A stretch of 64,000 nt of DNA from Sneathiella marina (GTDB taxonomy: Bacteria; Pseudomonadota; Alphaproteobacteria; Sneathiellales; Sneathiellaceae), in assembly GCF_023746535.1 (NCBI RefSeq), contig NZ_CP098747.1, forward strand, positions 2,564,501 through 2,628,500. Reading direction: 5' to 3'. This document shows positions 63,986 through 64,000 of the stretch, piece by piece. The position numbers were made by a program, and so were the translations under genes. The first letter of the stretch is position 1, and each line of letters starts with the position of its first letter. Below the pieces are notes generated by a model that made no database searches, was not told the origin of the DNA, and was given only the letters and a program-made list of their open reading frames with translations.

Positions 63986-64000
63986 ATGGCGCGAACTGCC
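63986..64000 (+). CDS. Start of a further gene, possibly radA
   Basis: Only five codons (MARTA) are visible at the right edge, preceded by AGGA with good spacing. A RadA DNA-repair gene often follows alr in alphaproteobacteria, so it is a guess from synteny and from the MAR start, not from any motif. Confidence 0.35.

Noticed and set aside
63145-63987. Minus-strand 280-codon frame opposite mlaF
   Set aside because: Shadow of mlaF, whose ATPase motifs are complete.
1-64000. CRISPR array, tRNA or rRNA gene
   Set aside because: No regularly spaced repeats, tRNA-like CCA-adjacent stems or rRNA sequence were recognised; the intergenic spaces are short and accounted for.

Overview
The window looks like a chromosomal segment of a free-living alphaproteobacterium of moderate GC. 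Three things point there: an AapJQMP-type general amino-acid ABC transporter; housekeeping blocks in alphaproteobacterial order (fabD-fabG-acpP-fabF-mltG / yicC-gmk, lptF-lptG-lptD-surA-pdxA-ksgA, rpsF-rpsR-DUF2232-rplI-dnaB-alr); and a bactofilin paired with an M23 peptidase. Sneathiellales or Rhodospirillales are plausible, but the order cannot be fixed from the sequence alone.

Layout. 1-2950: edge of a prophage or phage remnant on the minus strand (DUF4055 portal-like fragment, terL, terS, then a hairpin-rich spacer and an orphan gene). 2950-3410: AT-rich spacer that may be the phage/host boundary. 3410-7520: cysteine/sulfur genes (cysK, an AlaX trans-editing protein, a mercaptopyruvate-type sulfurtransferase, a GNAT enzyme) and an unknown secreted protein. 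7587-11792: aapJQMP on the minus strand. 12100-15538: metC, then translationally coupled hisI-modB-modC with no modA. 15546-20870: a Crp-type regulator, an 8-oxoguanine-deaminase-like amidohydrolase, a PaaX-type regulator, an adrenodoxin-reductase-type oxidoreductase and a CpdA-like phosphodiesterase. 20886-23940 (minus): cysE, a NifS/IscS-like desulfurase, an adrenodoxin-type ferredoxin and tenA. 24155-27271: a hydrolase, anmK and tyrS. 27282-36806: a giant AsmA-like protein, glnE, a Bcp peroxiredoxin, a DUF455 protein, an M23 peptidase and a bactofilin. 36882-41862: ndk, a YheS-type ABC-F ATPase, an unknown secreted protein, holC and pepA. 42061-49653: LPS export and outer-membrane biogenesis operon. 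49647-57044 (minus): gmk, yicC, an unknown membrane protein, mltG and the fatty-acid synthesis cluster. 57243-64000: rpsF-rpsR-DUF2232-rplI, dnaB, alr, an MlaE/MlaF transporter pair and the first five codons of another gene.

How the genes work together. Several neighbourhoods form pathways: Ser to O-acetylserine (cysE) to Cys (cysK) and onward sulfur transfer (desulfurase, sulfurtransferase); LptF/G/D with SurA for LPS delivery; FabD/FabG/AcpP/FabF for fatty-acid elongation; M23 peptidase with bactofilin for cell shape. The adrenodoxin-reductase-type enzyme, the adrenodoxin-type ferredoxin and the cysteine desulfurase lie within 4.5 kb of each other and resemble the electron and sulfur supply of the mitochondrial Fe-S assembly pathway.

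No tRNA, rRNA, CRISPR array or complete insertion sequence was seen. The least explained parts are the stacked inverted repeats beside terS (2188-2346), the orphan gene at 2420-2947, and the four-helix membrane protein at 51280-52491.
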